A DNA stretch of 33,829 nt, taken from contig DURE01000040.1 of assembly GCA_012837425.1 (NCBI GenBank), forward strand, positions 79,099 to 112,927, read 5' to 3'. This DNA comes from Clostridiales bacterium. Lineage in GTDB: Bacteria > Bacillota > Clostridia > Oscillospirales > CAG-272. Positions 1-8,557 of this stretch are shown piece by piece (position 1 is the stretch's first letter; each line of letters opens with the position of its first letter). Both the position numbers and the translations under genes were made by a program. The notes under the pieces were generated by a model, which was given only the letters and a program-made list of their open reading frames with translations, ran no database searches and had not been told where the DNA came from.

Positions 1-803
1 CCTCCGGCTTCGACCACCGAATAATTGACGTCCGGGTTGAGTGCTATGGCAAGGTTACCTGGCAGCGTCCAGATGGTGGTGGTCCATATGATAAAATATG
101 TGCGACTCAGGTCGCAGACCTCACTGAGCCTGCCCCTGTCGTTGTCCTCTGTCACCCTGAACCTGACATATACCGAGTCGCATGGGTCGGTCTGATATTC
201 AACTTCGGCCTCGGCCAGCGCGGTCTCGTCGTGAGGGCACCAGTAGACAGGCTTGAGCCCCTTGTAGATGCAGCCCTTTTTGTACATCTCGCCGAACACC
301 CTGACCTCGCAGGCCTCAAATTCGGGGTCCATTGTCAGATACGGGTTCTCCCAGTCTCCGAGCACGCCCAGCCGCTTGAATTGTTCGCGCTGGATGTCGA
401 CATAATCCCCGGCAAATTTCCGGCAGGCGTTTCGGAATTCTGTAATGGACATTTTTTTGCGGTTAAGGCTGTTCTTCTTTATGATGGCGCTCTCGATAGG
501 CAGACCGTGATTATCCCAGCCCGGGATATATATTATCCGCTTGCCCTCCATTGCCTTTGACTTGTTGATAAAGTCCTTGAGGCACTTGTTGAGGGCGGTG
601 CCCATGTGTATGTTGCCGTTGGAGAAGGGAGGACCGTCGTGCAGAATATACTGCTCGCATCCCTCCGAGCTTTCGAGCATCAGCTCATACAGGCCGATTT
701 CCTCCCAGAAATTCAGCATTTGCGGCTCTCTTTCGGGGAGGTTGGCGCGCATGGGAAAGTCGGTTTTCGGCAGATTAAGAGTGCTTGTATAATCCTTTGA
801 CAT
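1..803 (-). CDS. ileS: Isoleucyl-tRNA synthetase, N-terminal part (cut by window edge)
   Basis: Charges tRNA-Ile with isoleucine in the cytoplasm. The 267 codons in the window read as a class I synthetase N-terminus: a DGPPFSNGNIHMGTALNK segment at about residues 56-73 (the HIGH signature, here HMGT), then GWDNHGLPIE near residue 90 and WTTTIWTLPGN at the start of the editing domain. The rest, including the KMSKS loop, lies beyond base 1. The ATG at 803 starts MSKDYTSTLNLPKT, a usual IleS opening; an AGGAG lies about 13 nt upstream, a long spacing. It is the last visible gene of the minus-strand run and follows yggT by 40 nt, as in many Gram-positive division clusters. No T-box leader fits in that gap, so it is probably transcribed with the genes upstream. 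Identification is firm. Confidence 0.96.
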   Translation of the reverse strand, partial: MSKDYTSTLNLPKTDFPMRANLPEREPQMLNFWEEIGLYELMLESSEGCEQYILHDGPPFSNGNIHMGTALNKCLKDFINKSKAMEGKRIIYIPGWDNHGLPIESAIIKKNSLNRKKMSITEFRNACRKFAGDYVDIQREQFKRLGVLGDWENPYLTMDPEFEACEVRVFGEMYKKGCIYKGLKPVYWCPHDETALAEAEVEYQTDPCDSVYVRFRVTEDNDRGRLSEVCDLSRTYFIIWTTTIWTLPGNLAIALNPDVNYSVVEAG

Positions 804-843
804 GACTGTGTTGTAACTCCTGTTAAGATAACTGTGTGGTAAA

Positions 844-1122
844 CTATGCAAGTGCTCCGAGTATGGCCGACAATATCGCCAGCAAAAGATATGCAACTAT
901 AAAAGATACGTCGAGAGGAAAATTCTGAAACCACCTCAGTTTCTCAAAAAGCATTCTTACCGGCAGGACGACAGGCTCGGTGACGGTATAGAGGAAATCG
1001 CTGAATTTGTTGTCCTGAATATCGGGTATCCAGGACATCACAGCCCGCAGCAACATGGCAAACTGCAGCGCGTATATTAATATTTTGACAATCGTGATAA
1101 TCATATAGCAAATACCGGGCAA
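844..1122 (-). CDS. YggT family membrane protein
   Basis: A 92-residue protein with two hydrophobic segments, roughly residues 8-30 and 70-92, separated by the family-typical stretch with RAVMSWIPD and FLYTVTEPVVLPVR. YggT proteins sit beside sepF in many Gram-positives and are thought to act at the membrane during division or in osmotic tolerance; no reaction is known. The longest frame starts at TTG (1122) with a G-rich run 5 nt upstream that could act as ribosome binding site; an ATG at 1104 is the alternative start and would remove six residues. It lies 35 nt after sepF and 40 nt before ileS on the same strand, so co-transcription is likely. Confidence 0.88.
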   Translation of the reverse strand: MPGICYMIITIVKILIYALQFAMLLRAVMSWIPDIQDNKFSDFLYTVTEPVVLPVRMLFEKLRWFQNFPLDVSFIVAYLLLAILSAILGALA

Positions 1123-1157
1123 AACAACCCCCCCAGTGTGTCGACGCTCAGCGCTTG

Positions 1158-1715
1158 TTATTTGTTGAAATTAAAGCCGCCGGCGGTTCTGCCCCCGCCT
1201 GGCCTGACCCTTGTGGTGTCGGCTTCGGGGGTGCCGAGATTGAAACTGTCAAAATCTATCCCGCTGCTCTCCTCGGCCTCGGCGTCCTCGACTCCCACGC
1301 TGCAGGGGGCTACGACAAAGGTGGTCTTTGACGCCATCTGCAAATCCCCGCCCAGCACATGCACGGCGCCGAGCAGAAAATCCAAAAGCCTCCTTGAGTT
1401 TTCGCGGTTCAGGTCCTCAATGTTCATGACCACGGTGCAGCCCGAGGCTACATAGTCTGCAATTTCCGGGCCGTCGTCATAGCTCTTGGGTCTCAAAACG
1501 CGCAGAGACACCGCCGCGCCGCTCCCCTTGATGCCGACTGCCGGGCGGGGGGCGACATCTGAGGCCGGCGGAATGTCGTCTATAATTTCGTCCGGACTGT
1601 GATCGGCAATTTTTCCGGCATCGTCGGTATGGCTCTCGCCGAACTTTCCGAAGTCGCTGTTGCCGGCATAAATATCGTCCTCATCGTCTTTGAGCAGCCT
1701 TTTGATGAAGTTCAT
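1158..1715 (-). CDS. sepF: Cell division protein SepF
   Basis: SepF binds FtsZ and the membrane and helps tether and bundle the Z-ring. The 185-residue protein has the expected plan: a short amphipathic N-terminus (MNFIKRLLKDDEDD) that is the membrane anchor in this family, an acidic low-complexity linker to about residue 65, then the SepF/DUF552 core with VLRPKSYDDGPEIADY and VVMNIEDLNRENSRRLLDFL, and a Gly/Arg-rich C-terminal tail. The ATG at 1715 has a good ribosome binding site (AGGAGG, 5 nt spacing). It follows yggS by 17 nt, an arrangement conserved in the ylm cluster of Firmicutes. Assignment is firm. Confidence 0.95.
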   Translation of the reverse strand: MNFIKRLLKDDEDDIYAGNSDFGKFGESHTDDAGKIADHSPDEIIDDIPPASDVAPRPAVGIKGSGAAVSLRVLRPKSYDDGPEIADYVASGCTVVMNIEDLNRENSRRLLDFLLGAVHVLGGDLQMASKTTFVVAPCSVGVEDAEAEESSGIDFDSFNLGTPEADTTRVRPGGGRTAGGFNFNK

Positions 1716-1732
1716 TTTCGCCCTCCTGTGTT

Positions 1733-2440
1733 TTATGTGGAATTCTGTTTTTCAAAGAGTATCCGCCCGACCCTTATGCATGTCGAGCCGCAGGCCACAG
1801 CCGCCTCAATGCTCTCGGACATGCCCATCGAAATAATGGGTCTCTCTATATTATGAAGCTTTTTCTCCCAAATGTCAACAATTAAATCATAGGTTTTCCT
1901 GAAATATTTGCAGTATTCCTCATAGCCCGAGCATACCGGCCCCATTGTCATAAAGCCGCGCAGCCGGATGTGGGGGTACAGAACCAGTTTTTTGCAGAGG
2001 GTCTCGGCCTCTTCGGGCAGCACCCCGGCTTTGTTTTCCTCATATCCTGAATTGATTTCTACCAGCACGTCGATTATGCAGTTGTGCTTTGCCGCCTGCC
2101 GCTCAATCTCGGCGGCGAGCTTTCCGCTGTCAAGCGAGTGAATCATACAAACCTTGTCGGCGATGTACTTGACCTTGTTGGTCTGCAGGTTGCCGATGAA
2201 GTGGACGTTCAGTCCCTCGCGTTGAAGCTCCTCCCAGCGCCCTAGCATTTGCTGCACCCGGTTCTCGCCGATATTGTCAATTCCGCAGTGCCGGTGGAGG
2301 TAATTTATCTCGCCGGCGTCGGCATACTTCACTGCCGCCAGCAGCATGATTTCGTCAGGATTACGTCCGGCGGCCACAGCGGCCTGCCTTATCCGCTCTC
2401 TTACCCTCTCGGTGTTTTCCTTCAAATATGAGTAATCCAT
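1733..2440 (-). CDS. YggS family pyridoxal phosphate homeostasis protein (PLPBP)
   Basis: A cytoplasmic PLP-binding protein with no known enzymatic activity that keeps vitamin B6 and amino/keto-acid pools in balance. The 235 residues cover the whole single-domain TIM-barrel family (usual length 220-235). The PLP lysine is Lys38 in LLAAVKYADA, followed by the family motif IGENRVQQ, then HFIGNLQTNKVKYI, LVEINSGYEENKAG, RGFMTMGP and the phosphate-binding end SMGMSESIEAAVACGSTCIR. In Bacillus the orthologue (YlmE) lies directly beside SepF (YlmF), as here. The ATG at 2440 is preceded by GGAG about 10 nt away. Firm. Confidence 0.95.
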   Translation of the reverse strand: MDYSYLKENTERVRERIRQAAVAAGRNPDEIMLLAAVKYADAGEINYLHRHCGIDNIGENRVQQMLGRWEELQREGLNVHFIGNLQTNKVKYIADKVCMIHSLDSGKLAAEIERQAAKHNCIIDVLVEINSGYEENKAGVLPEEAETLCKKLVLYPHIRLRGFMTMGPVCSGYEEYCKYFRKTYDLIVDIWEKKLHNIERPIISMGMSESIEAAVACGSTCIRVGRILFEKQNST

Positions 2441-2483
2441 CCTAACAAAACTCCGTCTTATTCTTAATTACTTTAGTGCGGGA

Positions 2484-3761
2484 TCAGTTGATTATACGGC
2501 CGTCATAGAGAATTCCGTCGGATACCGATATGATTATCCGGTCATTCAGGTCAAGATATTCCCTGTAATTCTCGGCGGCCGGGTCGCGCGGTGAGACCAC
2601 ATAATACCCGTCGCCCTCAAATATTATATTTATCCTCCGGAATACAACCCTCGAGGACGAGAACACATATACCCCCCGGATGCCCTTTTCCTCACGCACC
2701 GCAGTGTCTGGCACCCGCAGGCCGGTTATCTCGCTTACCAAAAGCTCAACAGGCTGCTTCCGCGCCCAGCTGAATCCCGCCGGTAGGACGCCCGAGGAGA
2801 ATATCAGAACCCCACCCTCGTCGCCCTCGCTAAAAGCCACGCGGTGAAGCGTCATCCGAAGCTCAAGGCCCTCCCCGGGGAATGTGACCCTGCACTCATC
2901 GGCGTCGGCCAGCTTTTGGCAGAGATATGCGTCGGCCGGCACCGCAAGATACCATATATGATTGTATACCATCTTCCCGAGTGCATATTTGCCGGGGTTG
3001 TATGTTTTTTGCGGCGCAGATGCAATCGCGGTGAGACTGTCGGCGGTAAGCGTGTCTATCAGCTTGTAGTCAAATGCATCCTCAAAGCCGTCGCAACTGT
3101 AGTAAAAATAGCCGCTCCTTTGATTTTTTATACTGTCAAACCCGCCCGAATAGGAGTCGGCGAGGGAAATAAGCTGGCCGTGCAGATTGTCGAGCTCGGC
3201 CTTAAGGTCGCTGTTTTTTCCGGTAAGGCACCTGTAGGCATTGAGATAAACCAGCATCTCGTCCGACAGCGCGGCGGCGCCCGTCAGGTTTTTGCCCGAG
3301 AGCAATTTCATAAATTCGGTATAGACCGACTTTAGGTTCTTTTTGGTTTCGGCAGCGGCCGCCGCGTTTGGCCTGCCGGCCTCAACGCTCCGGGTGAGCA
3401 GGTCTATTCTATGCTCAAGCGCCTGCCTTCGGGCAAGATAGTCGGCTGTGTCCCCGTATTCAAAAACCCGCGCAAGCTCGGTGTCGACCGCCACCAGCTC
3501 GCCATCTCGCACCCGGTATGCCGCCGCCCCCGGGTTATGGCTGTAGAGGACCTCCTCGTCCCGGAAGATATAGCCGCGCATCCCGGCGATTTCGTATTCG
3601 GTGGATAGCACCGCCGGCGTGGTCAGAACCTCTACCGAGGATAAATCAAGGCAGATATAGAGCGTGTAGGCGGCAAGAATTACCGCAAGCGCGGCAATTC
3701 CCGCGGCCGGCAGGTATTTTGCCGCATATCGCCGAAGCTCTCTTATGACCCGCTCCTTCAA
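2484..3761 (-). CDS. HlyD-like membrane adaptor protein, single-pass
   Basis: A 425-residue protein with a basic N-terminus, one membrane segment at about residues 17-38 and a large extracellular part. A biotinyl-lipoyl-like beta region (about 60-110) is followed by helical, Ala-rich sequence (110-215) and a second beta-rich region (about 295-420), the layout of HlyD/membrane-fusion adaptors. No ABC or RND partner gene is nearby; instead it sits between miaA and the yggS-sepF division genes, a position seen for similar clostridial proteins. A role in the division-site envelope is an inference from that context only. The frame opens with TTG at 3761, 17 nt after the miaA stop, with AAAGGCGG upstream; no in-frame ATG exists near the membrane segment, so a TTG start is likely. 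Confidence 0.72.
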   Translation of the reverse strand: MKERVIRELRRYAAKYLPAAGIAALAVILAAYTLYICLDLSSVEVLTTPAVLSTEYEIAGMRGYIFRDEEVLYSHNPGAAAYRVRDGELVAVDTELARVFEYGDTADYLARRQALEHRIDLLTRSVEAGRPNAAAAAETKKNLKSVYTEFMKLLSGKNLTGAAALSDEMLVYLNAYRCLTGKNSDLKAELDNLHGQLISLADSYSGGFDSIKNQRSGYFYYSCDGFEDAFDYKLIDTLTADSLTAIASAPQKTYNPGKYALGKMVYNHIWYLAVPADAYLCQKLADADECRVTFPGEGLELRMTLHRVAFSEGDEGGVLIFSSGVLPAGFSWARKQPVELLVSEITGLRVPDTAVREEKGIRGVYVFSSSRVVFRRINIIFEGDGYYVVSPRDPAAENYREYLDLNDRIIISVSDGILYDGRIIN

Positions 3762-3778
3762 GCTCCACGCCGCCTTTC

Positions 3779-4732
3779 TCAGGTTTTACAAGCCCGCTCC
3801 CAAATAAGGGCGGCCTCGTCTGCAATCTCGTCCCCGGTCTTGCCGTCGGCCTCAATCCAGTTGATGTCAGGATTGGCTCTGAACCAGGTCAGCTGCCGTT
3901 TAGCGTAGCGCCGGGTCGACTGCTTGAGCTTCTCGACCGCCTCGTCGAGTGTGACCTCGCCGCGGAGATACCCGAGCAGCTCTTTATATCCTATCGCCTG
4001 CGCCGCCGTGCGCGACCTGTCAAAAACGCCGGCCCGCCACAGCCGCTCTGTCTCCTCAAGCAGCCCCTCGGCGAGCATCCTGTCAACCCGAGTGTCTATC
4101 CGACGGTAAAGCTTGGCGCGGTCAGAAAAGCGCAGGCCGATAATAACCGGGTCATACCTGCTACAGGCTCCGCGAGAGAGGCGGTCCTGCTCGGACTTGG
4201 TTTTCCCGGTCAGCTCATAAATCTCAAGCGCGCGTATCACCCGCCGGATATTATTGGGATGAATTGCCGCGGCACCTTCGGGGTCGATGGCACTGAGCCG
4301 CGCGTGCAGGGCCTCATTCCCGCAAGTCTCGGCCTCTCGTCTGAGCCGCTCGCGCAGCAGCGGGTCGGTATCCGCCGGCTCAAAGCCGCCGCGTAAAAAG
4401 CTGTCAAGATAAAGGCCGGTGCCGCCGCAGAGGACAGGCAATCTGCCGCGTGACAAAATGTCACAAACCGCCCGCTCAGCCATCTGTACATAATCGGCGA
4501 CCGAGAAATCCTCAAAAGGTTCGGCTATGTCTATCATGTGGTGCGGGACACCCCGCATCTCGGCGGCGCTAGGCTTTGCGGTTCCTATGTCCATTGTGCG
4601 GTATATCTGCATTGAGTCGCAGGACACGACCTCGCCCGAATACCTCTCGGCGATATTCACCGCCAGGGCGCTTTTCCCGCTTGCCGTCGGTCCGACAATA
4701 GCCGGTATCCTGATTTTTTTCCCTTCCGGCAT
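3779..4732 (-). CDS. miaA: tRNA dimethylallyltransferase MiaA
   Basis: Transfers a dimethylallyl group to N6 of A37 in tRNAs reading codons that begin with U. The 317-residue protein has the P-loop GPTASGKS at residues 14-21, the DSMQIYRTMDIGTAKP motif near residue 40 (catalytic Asp, substrate Thr), PHHMID, the LPVLCGGTGLYLDSFL segment, HPNNIRRVIRALEIYE, and QAIGYKELLGYL followed by RRYAKRQLTWFR at the tRNA-binding end. The ATG at 4732 has AGGAGG nine bases upstream. It is 61 nt downstream of queA and 17 nt upstream of the HlyD-like gene. Finding two tRNA-modification enzymes in line suggests a translation-fidelity sub-cluster. Firm. Confidence 0.97.
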   Translation of the reverse strand: MPEGKKIRIPAIVGPTASGKSALAVNIAERYSGEVVSCDSMQIYRTMDIGTAKPSAAEMRGVPHHMIDIAEPFEDFSVADYVQMAERAVCDILSRGRLPVLCGGTGLYLDSFLRGGFEPADTDPLLRERLRREAETCGNEALHARLSAIDPEGAAAIHPNNIRRVIRALEIYELTGKTKSEQDRLSRGACSRYDPVIIGLRFSDRAKLYRRIDTRVDRMLAEGLLEETERLWRAGVFDRSRTAAQAIGYKELLGYLRGEVTLDEAVEKLKQSTRRYAKRQLTWFRANPDINWIEADGKTGDEIADEAALIWERACKT

Positions 4733-4793
4733 TTTAGTCGTCCTCCTGAATTCCGCCCTTGCCGACCGCTTGTTTTTTTGACGCAGAAGGGCA

Positions 4794-5858
4794 TTATCGG
4801 ATGAACATTGCGTCGCCGAAAGAAAAAAACCTGTATTTTTCCTTTACGGCTATCTCGTATGCCCGAAGTATTTCCTCGCGGCTCCAGTAGGCCGAGACCA
4901 GCATGAGCAGGGTGCTCTCGGGCAGGTGGAAGTTGGTTATCAGCGCATCGGTGGCCTTGAATCTATACCCGGGGTAGATGAATATGCCGGTGTCGCCCGA
5001 CATGGCACGAATTATGCCGGTCGAATCTGCGGCGCTCTCAAGCGTGCGGCAGGAGGTGGTGCCGACGCAGACCACCCGTCCGCCGGCAGCCCTTCTTGAG
5101 TTGATAATCCGCGCGCTCTCCCCGCACACCGAAAAATATTCGGTGTGCATTACATGCCGCTCAATCAGCTTTTCCTTGACCGGCCGGAAGGTGCCGAGTC
5201 CGACATGAAGCATGACCGGGACTATTGCAACACCTCTCTCCCGGATTTCGTCGAGCAGTTCGGGGGTGAAGTGGAGTCCCGCGGTGGGCGCCGCCACCGA
5301 GCCCTCCTCGCGGGCATAAACCGTCTGATAGCGGTCTTTCTCCTGCTGTGGTTCGGTTATATATGGCGGCAGGGGCACAAGGCCTATTTTATCCAGTATT
5401 TCATAAACACTGTTGTATTTATTCTTGTCGTATTCAAACCCTACTATCCGGTTGCCGTCCGGGGTTAAATTCAGTATCTCGCCGACTAAAATCCCCTGGC
5501 CGAAAACCAGCCTTGTCCCGGTTCGCGCCCGCTTTCCGGGCTTGACAAGCGTTTCCCAGGTGTCGGGCTTGTGCTCGCGGAGAAGGAGAAGCTCAACCGC
5601 GGTGTCTCTGCCCGGAATATCACCATAAAGCCGGGCGGGGATTACCTTTGAGTCGTTTATGACCAGCACATCGCCGGGGTCAAGGTATTCGACAATATCC
5701 GAAAACCGCCGGTGTTCAATGCTGCCCGTCGCGCGGTTTATGACCATCAGGTGCGAGGCGTCTCTTTTTTCGGCCGGATGCTGGGCTATCAGCCTGGGCG
5801 GCAGTTCATAATAATAATCCGAGGTCAAAAGGCCTGTTGTGTCCTTGGGGTTTCCCAT
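4794..5858 (-). CDS. queA: S-adenosylmethionine:tRNA ribosyltransferase-isomerase QueA
   Basis: Makes epoxyqueuosine from preQ1 at position 34 of GUN tRNAs using the ribosyl group of SAM. From the ATG at 5858 the protein has 354 residues, the usual size. Family blocks are visible in order: YYELPPRLIAQHPAEKRDASHL, VLVINDSKVIPARL, RYQTVYAREEGSVAAPTAG, LHVGLGTFRPVKE, VVCVGTTSCRTLES and FIYPGYRFKATDALITNFHLPESTL. An in-frame TTG six codons earlier lacks a ribosome binding site, whereas GGTGG lies 8 nt before the ATG, so the ATG was chosen. A small CGGGC/GCCCG stem-loop (5870-5884) abuts that site and might limit initiation. No preQ1 riboswitch was recognised upstream. Firm on function. Confidence 0.96.
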   Translation of the reverse strand: MGNPKDTTGLLTSDYYYELPPRLIAQHPAEKRDASHLMVINRATGSIEHRRFSDIVEYLDPGDVLVINDSKVIPARLYGDIPGRDTAVELLLLREHKPDTWETLVKPGKRARTGTRLVFGQGILVGEILNLTPDGNRIVGFEYDKNKYNSVYEILDKIGLVPLPPYITEPQQEKDRYQTVYAREEGSVAAPTAGLHFTPELLDEIRERGVAIVPVMLHVGLGTFRPVKEKLIERHVMHTEYFSVCGESARIINSRRAAGGRVVCVGTTSCRTLESAADSTGIIRAMSGDTGIFIYPGYRFKATDALITNFHLPESTLLMLVSAYWSREEILRAYEIAVKEKYRFFSFGDAMFIR

Positions 5859-5919
5859 CAGATGACCACCGGGCAAAAAGCCCGTTATCCTTTATTTTGA
5901 GTGTATCTTGCCGACGGGG

Positions 5920-6747
5920 CTATTTGTCCCCGCTCCCGGGCATAAATCCCTCGAATATGCAGTTGTGTCCCATCGACTTGTATTTTGCATATTTGTAGGG
6001 GTCCCGGACAGTCCAGACAAAGACGTCGGTTTTGTGCAGCCAGGTCATCAGCTTTACCGGAGGGCTGTCAAGGCAATCCTCGTCGACGGCTATAAAGTCG
6101 GGGCGGGCTATGAAATTCGTGAGCATGGCGCCGAGGATAAAGTCGTTTTTTCTGCTACCCGAAGTGTTTTTTTTGAAATCGGTGTAGAGCAGGCCGCGGG
6201 CGACCCGGGGCATGTTCTTCTTGAACCAGCCGAGCAGATACGGGTTGAAGGACTGCACACAGACCTTGCCGTCGTAGTGCCCGAGTATTCTTGAGAGGGC
6301 CTCGCAGAGCTCGGTGCTGCTGTTCTTTCCCTTGAGCTCAATGAGAACCGGCACCCTGCCTTTGACAGTGGTTAGTGCATCATCGAGCAGGGGAATGGTG
6401 TAGTCTGTTTTACCGAGCCTCCGCCAGGTGAGCGCGGCCCCTCCCAGCGAGTCGACCCTTGTGTCCTCGCCGCACATGCGGGAGAGCGTGTAGTCGTGAA
6501 AAACCACAACCTGCCGGTCGGCCGAGAGCTGAACGTCAAGCTCGACGCCGTATCCCGCCGAGGCTGCGGCCGAGAAGGCCGGGATTGAGTTCTCGGGGAT
6601 ATCCCCGCCCCAGAGCCCGCGGTGGGCATAGTCGACGCGGAGTTTTTCCATTCCCGCCCGCCTGTTGCGGCTCCGCGGTGCGGTAAGGATAAGGTATGTA
6701 ATTGCGAGTGCAATAAGCACTCCGAGAATAACATACAGCGCGGTCAT
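5920..6747 (-). CDS. Glycerophosphodiester phosphodiesterase, membrane-anchored
   Basis: Hydrolyses glycerophosphodiesters to glycerol 3-phosphate and an alcohol. The 275-residue protein starts with one membrane segment (about residues 4-22), then the GDPD TIM-barrel: AHRGLWGGDIPENSIPAF with the catalytic His and the metal-binding Glu, VELDVQLSAD with the ELD metal ligands, VVFHDYTLSRM with the second catalytic His, PVLIELKGK, VQSFNPYLL and VWTVRD near the end. The single N-terminal anchor suggests attachment to the membrane; which face the barrel lies on cannot be read from the sequence. The ATG at 6747 has AAAGGA 8 nt upstream. It is 32 nt after the MFS gene, so the two are probably co-transcribed. 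Confidence 0.93.
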   Translation of the reverse strand: MTALYVILGVLIALAITYLILTAPRSRNRRAGMEKLRVDYAHRGLWGGDIPENSIPAFSAAASAGYGVELDVQLSADRQVVVFHDYTLSRMCGEDTRVDSLGGAALTWRRLGKTDYTIPLLDDALTTVKGRVPVLIELKGKNSSTELCEALSRILGHYDGKVCVQSFNPYLLGWFKKNMPRVARGLLYTDFKKNTSGSRKNDFILGAMLTNFIARPDFIAVDEDCLDSPPVKLMTWLHKTDVFVWTVRDPYKYAKYKSMGHNCIFEGFMPGSGDK

Positions 6748-6779
6748 TTTTTATGTCCTTTCGTGTTGTTTGGTGTCGG

Positions 6780-8399
6780 TCAGTCGGTGGCTCCGAAGGC
6801 GTCAAGCCTGCTCTTTGGCGGCAGCGGTTTTGAGTCGCCGTGCCTGACAAAAAGCATGGTGACAAACGAGGCGACCACAAATATCGTCGCGTAGGGGAAA
6901 AGATACCTCATTTTGATGTCAAGGAACATACCGCTGAGCACCGGCGTCACGGTCTGGGCTGCCATGCTTGCCGCATAGTAAAAGCCGGTATATTTTCCGA
7001 CATCCCCGCCGCGCGAAAGCTCGACCACCATCGGGAAGGAGTTGACGTTGATTGTCGCCCAGCCGACCCCGGCCAGCGCGAACATTATATTCATTATTAT
7101 GCCCGGGCTGTTGCTGTCCATAAACATCGCGGTGCCGAAGGCAACGCTAAGCATGGTAATGCCCGAGAGAATTGCCTTTTTGCGCCCGATTTTTGAGGAG
7201 ATGATGCCGACCGGGATGAAGGCGACAATCGCCGCGGCCTGAGCTATCAAGAGAGTGAGGTTATAGTCGAGCGCCAGTTCCTTACCGGCATAGACCGAGT
7301 ACTTGCTTATCACGGCGTTATATCCCATAAACCAGAGCACCACCGAGGCAAGTATGAGCAAAAGCGATTTTGTTTCGCCCCGTGTCAGTCTGCGTTTGCC
7401 CGAGGGCTGCTCGTCGCTTGGGGCTGTGTCAAGCCCGAGCTGCCGGCTCTCCTCCTCCATCTCGCGCACCAGCTTTTTTTCGTTGACGGTCAGCATGAAT
7501 ATAAAGAGTGACACCAGCATTATAGCCGAAACGATACCGAAGAAAAGCGTGTAGCTCATCATGTCGTTTGCCGGCTCGCCGGTTTTGAGCAGCGAGCCGA
7601 GGAGAAGAATCAGAATTCCGCCGAAGGCCCCCATGAGGTTTATTACAGCGTTGGCCTTTGAGCGCAGAGGCTTTATTGTCACGTCTGGCATGAGCGCGAC
7701 GGCCGGCGAGCGGAAGGTGGCCATCGAGACCAGCACGAAAAGCAAGAGCAACATGAAAAATATCAGGGTTGCCGGGTTGCTGACAGTCTGGTCCCAGGCA
7801 TATGCCCCGCGCGCCGGGATAACATAGTTCAGGTAAAGCGGGTTTATCACCTGCTTCGGGGAGCCGTCGGAGTTCAGTACCACCTCGCCGGTTCTCGGGT
7901 CGATTTTATCTGTTTTAAGGGTTATTGAGGTGAACTGCTCGCGCGTGAATTTCCCGGTCAGGATGTATTTGTCACCCGAGGGGGTAGCAAGCTCGTATTC
8001 AACGCCGTCGGCGACCTTTGTTTTGTAATCATAATCGTAGAGGAATTCAAGCGTGCTTTTGGCCTCAACGTCCGAGACGGCGTCAAGCTTTGTGAGCTGC
8101 AGGTTGTCGATGAAGGAAAGGCCTACAAACAGCACGGCCGCCACAATTGTCCCTATGAGTATATAGGGCGTGCGCCGGCCGAGCCGGGTGTTTGTGCGGT
8201 CGGACAGCGCGCCGAAAAGCGGCAGCATAAAGAGCGCCAGGATGTTGTCGAGCGCCATTACAACGCCTGACCAGGTCTGCGGCAGGCCAAACTTATCAGT
8301 AAGTATCTTGGGAATAACCGTGTCATAGGCCATCCAGAAGGCGCTTATCAGGAAAAACGCGAACCCCACGCACAGGGTTTTCCGGTAGTTGAGCTTCAT
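6780..8399 (-). CDS. MFS transporter, SLC45/GPH-like
   Basis: A 539-residue polytopic protein with about 12 hydrophobic segments. The first half has ILALFMLPLFGALSDRTNTR followed by LGRRTPYILIGT, the loop 2-3 signature of the SLC45/GPH-like branch of the major facilitator superfamily, whose characterised members carry sugars. A hydrophilic insert of about 100 residues (roughly 95-195) interrupts the first half and is unusual in length. The second half begins after a cytoplasmic linker rich in Glu, Lys and Arg. The substrate is unknown. The ATG at 8399 (MKLNYRKT) is chosen because a promoter lies at 8434-8462 and GGAAGG is 12-13 nt upstream; a second ATG at 8411 overlaps that site. It appears to be the first gene of the minus-strand run. 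Confidence 0.85.
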   Translation of the reverse strand: MKLNYRKTLCVGFAFFLISAFWMAYDTVIPKILTDKFGLPQTWSGVVMALDNILALFMLPLFGALSDRTNTRLGRRTPYILIGTIVAAVLFVGLSFIDNLQLTKLDAVSDVEAKSTLEFLYDYDYKTKVADGVEYELATPSGDKYILTGKFTREQFTSITLKTDKIDPRTGEVVLNSDGSPKQVINPLYLNYVIPARGAYAWDQTVSNPATLIFFMLLLLFVLVSMATFRSPAVALMPDVTIKPLRSKANAVINLMGAFGGILILLLGSLLKTGEPANDMMSYTLFFGIVSAIMLVSLFIFMLTVNEKKLVREMEEESRQLGLDTAPSDEQPSGKRRLTRGETKSLLLILASVVLWFMGYNAVISKYSVYAGKELALDYNLTLLIAQAAAIVAFIPVGIISSKIGRKKAILSGITMLSVAFGTAMFMDSNSPGIIMNIMFALAGVGWATINVNSFPMVVELSRGGDVGKYTGFYYAASMAAQTVTPVLSGMFLDIKMRYLFPYATIFVVASFVTMLFVRHGDSKPLPPKSRLDAFGATD

Positions 8400-8433
8400 G
8401 TTTGCGGCCATTCCTTCCGTATTTTTTATATTT

Positions 8434-8462
8434 AGTATACACCAAATATGTCCGGTTGTAAA
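8434..8462 (-). promoter_or_regulatory. Sigma-A promoter for the MFS-to-ileS run
   Basis: On the minus strand TTTACA is followed by a 17-bp spacer and TATACT. The predicted transcript start is about 30 nt before the MFS start codon. It is back-to-back with the tcdA promoter. Confidence 0.75.
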
Positions 8463-8493
8463 GGCGTTGAATTGATTTATAGGACCGCATGCC

Positions 8494-8522
8494 TTGAATA
8501 TTTTGTAAATCTGTGATATAAT
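8494..8522 (+). promoter_or_regulatory. Sigma-A promoter for tcdA-rnhA, extended -10
   Basis: TTGAAT, a 17-bp spacer and a perfect TATAAT, with TG one base before the -10 (extended -10). It ends 35 nt before the tcdA start codon. Confidence 0.8.
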
Positions 8523-8557
8523 CACTTGCATATAAAAAAGAGAGAGGGCTGCCTGAT

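Noticed and set aside
56-77. Mobile element or phage origin for the window
   Set aside because: No transposase, integrase, phage gene or flanking direct repeat was found at the ileS end or elsewhere in the window.
804-843. T-box leader before ileS
   Set aside because: Only 40 nt separate yggT and ileS, too short for a T-box.
5859-5919. preQ1 riboswitch before queA
   Set aside because: The 61-nt gap has only a small GGGC hairpin next to the ribosome binding site and no preQ1 aptamer core.
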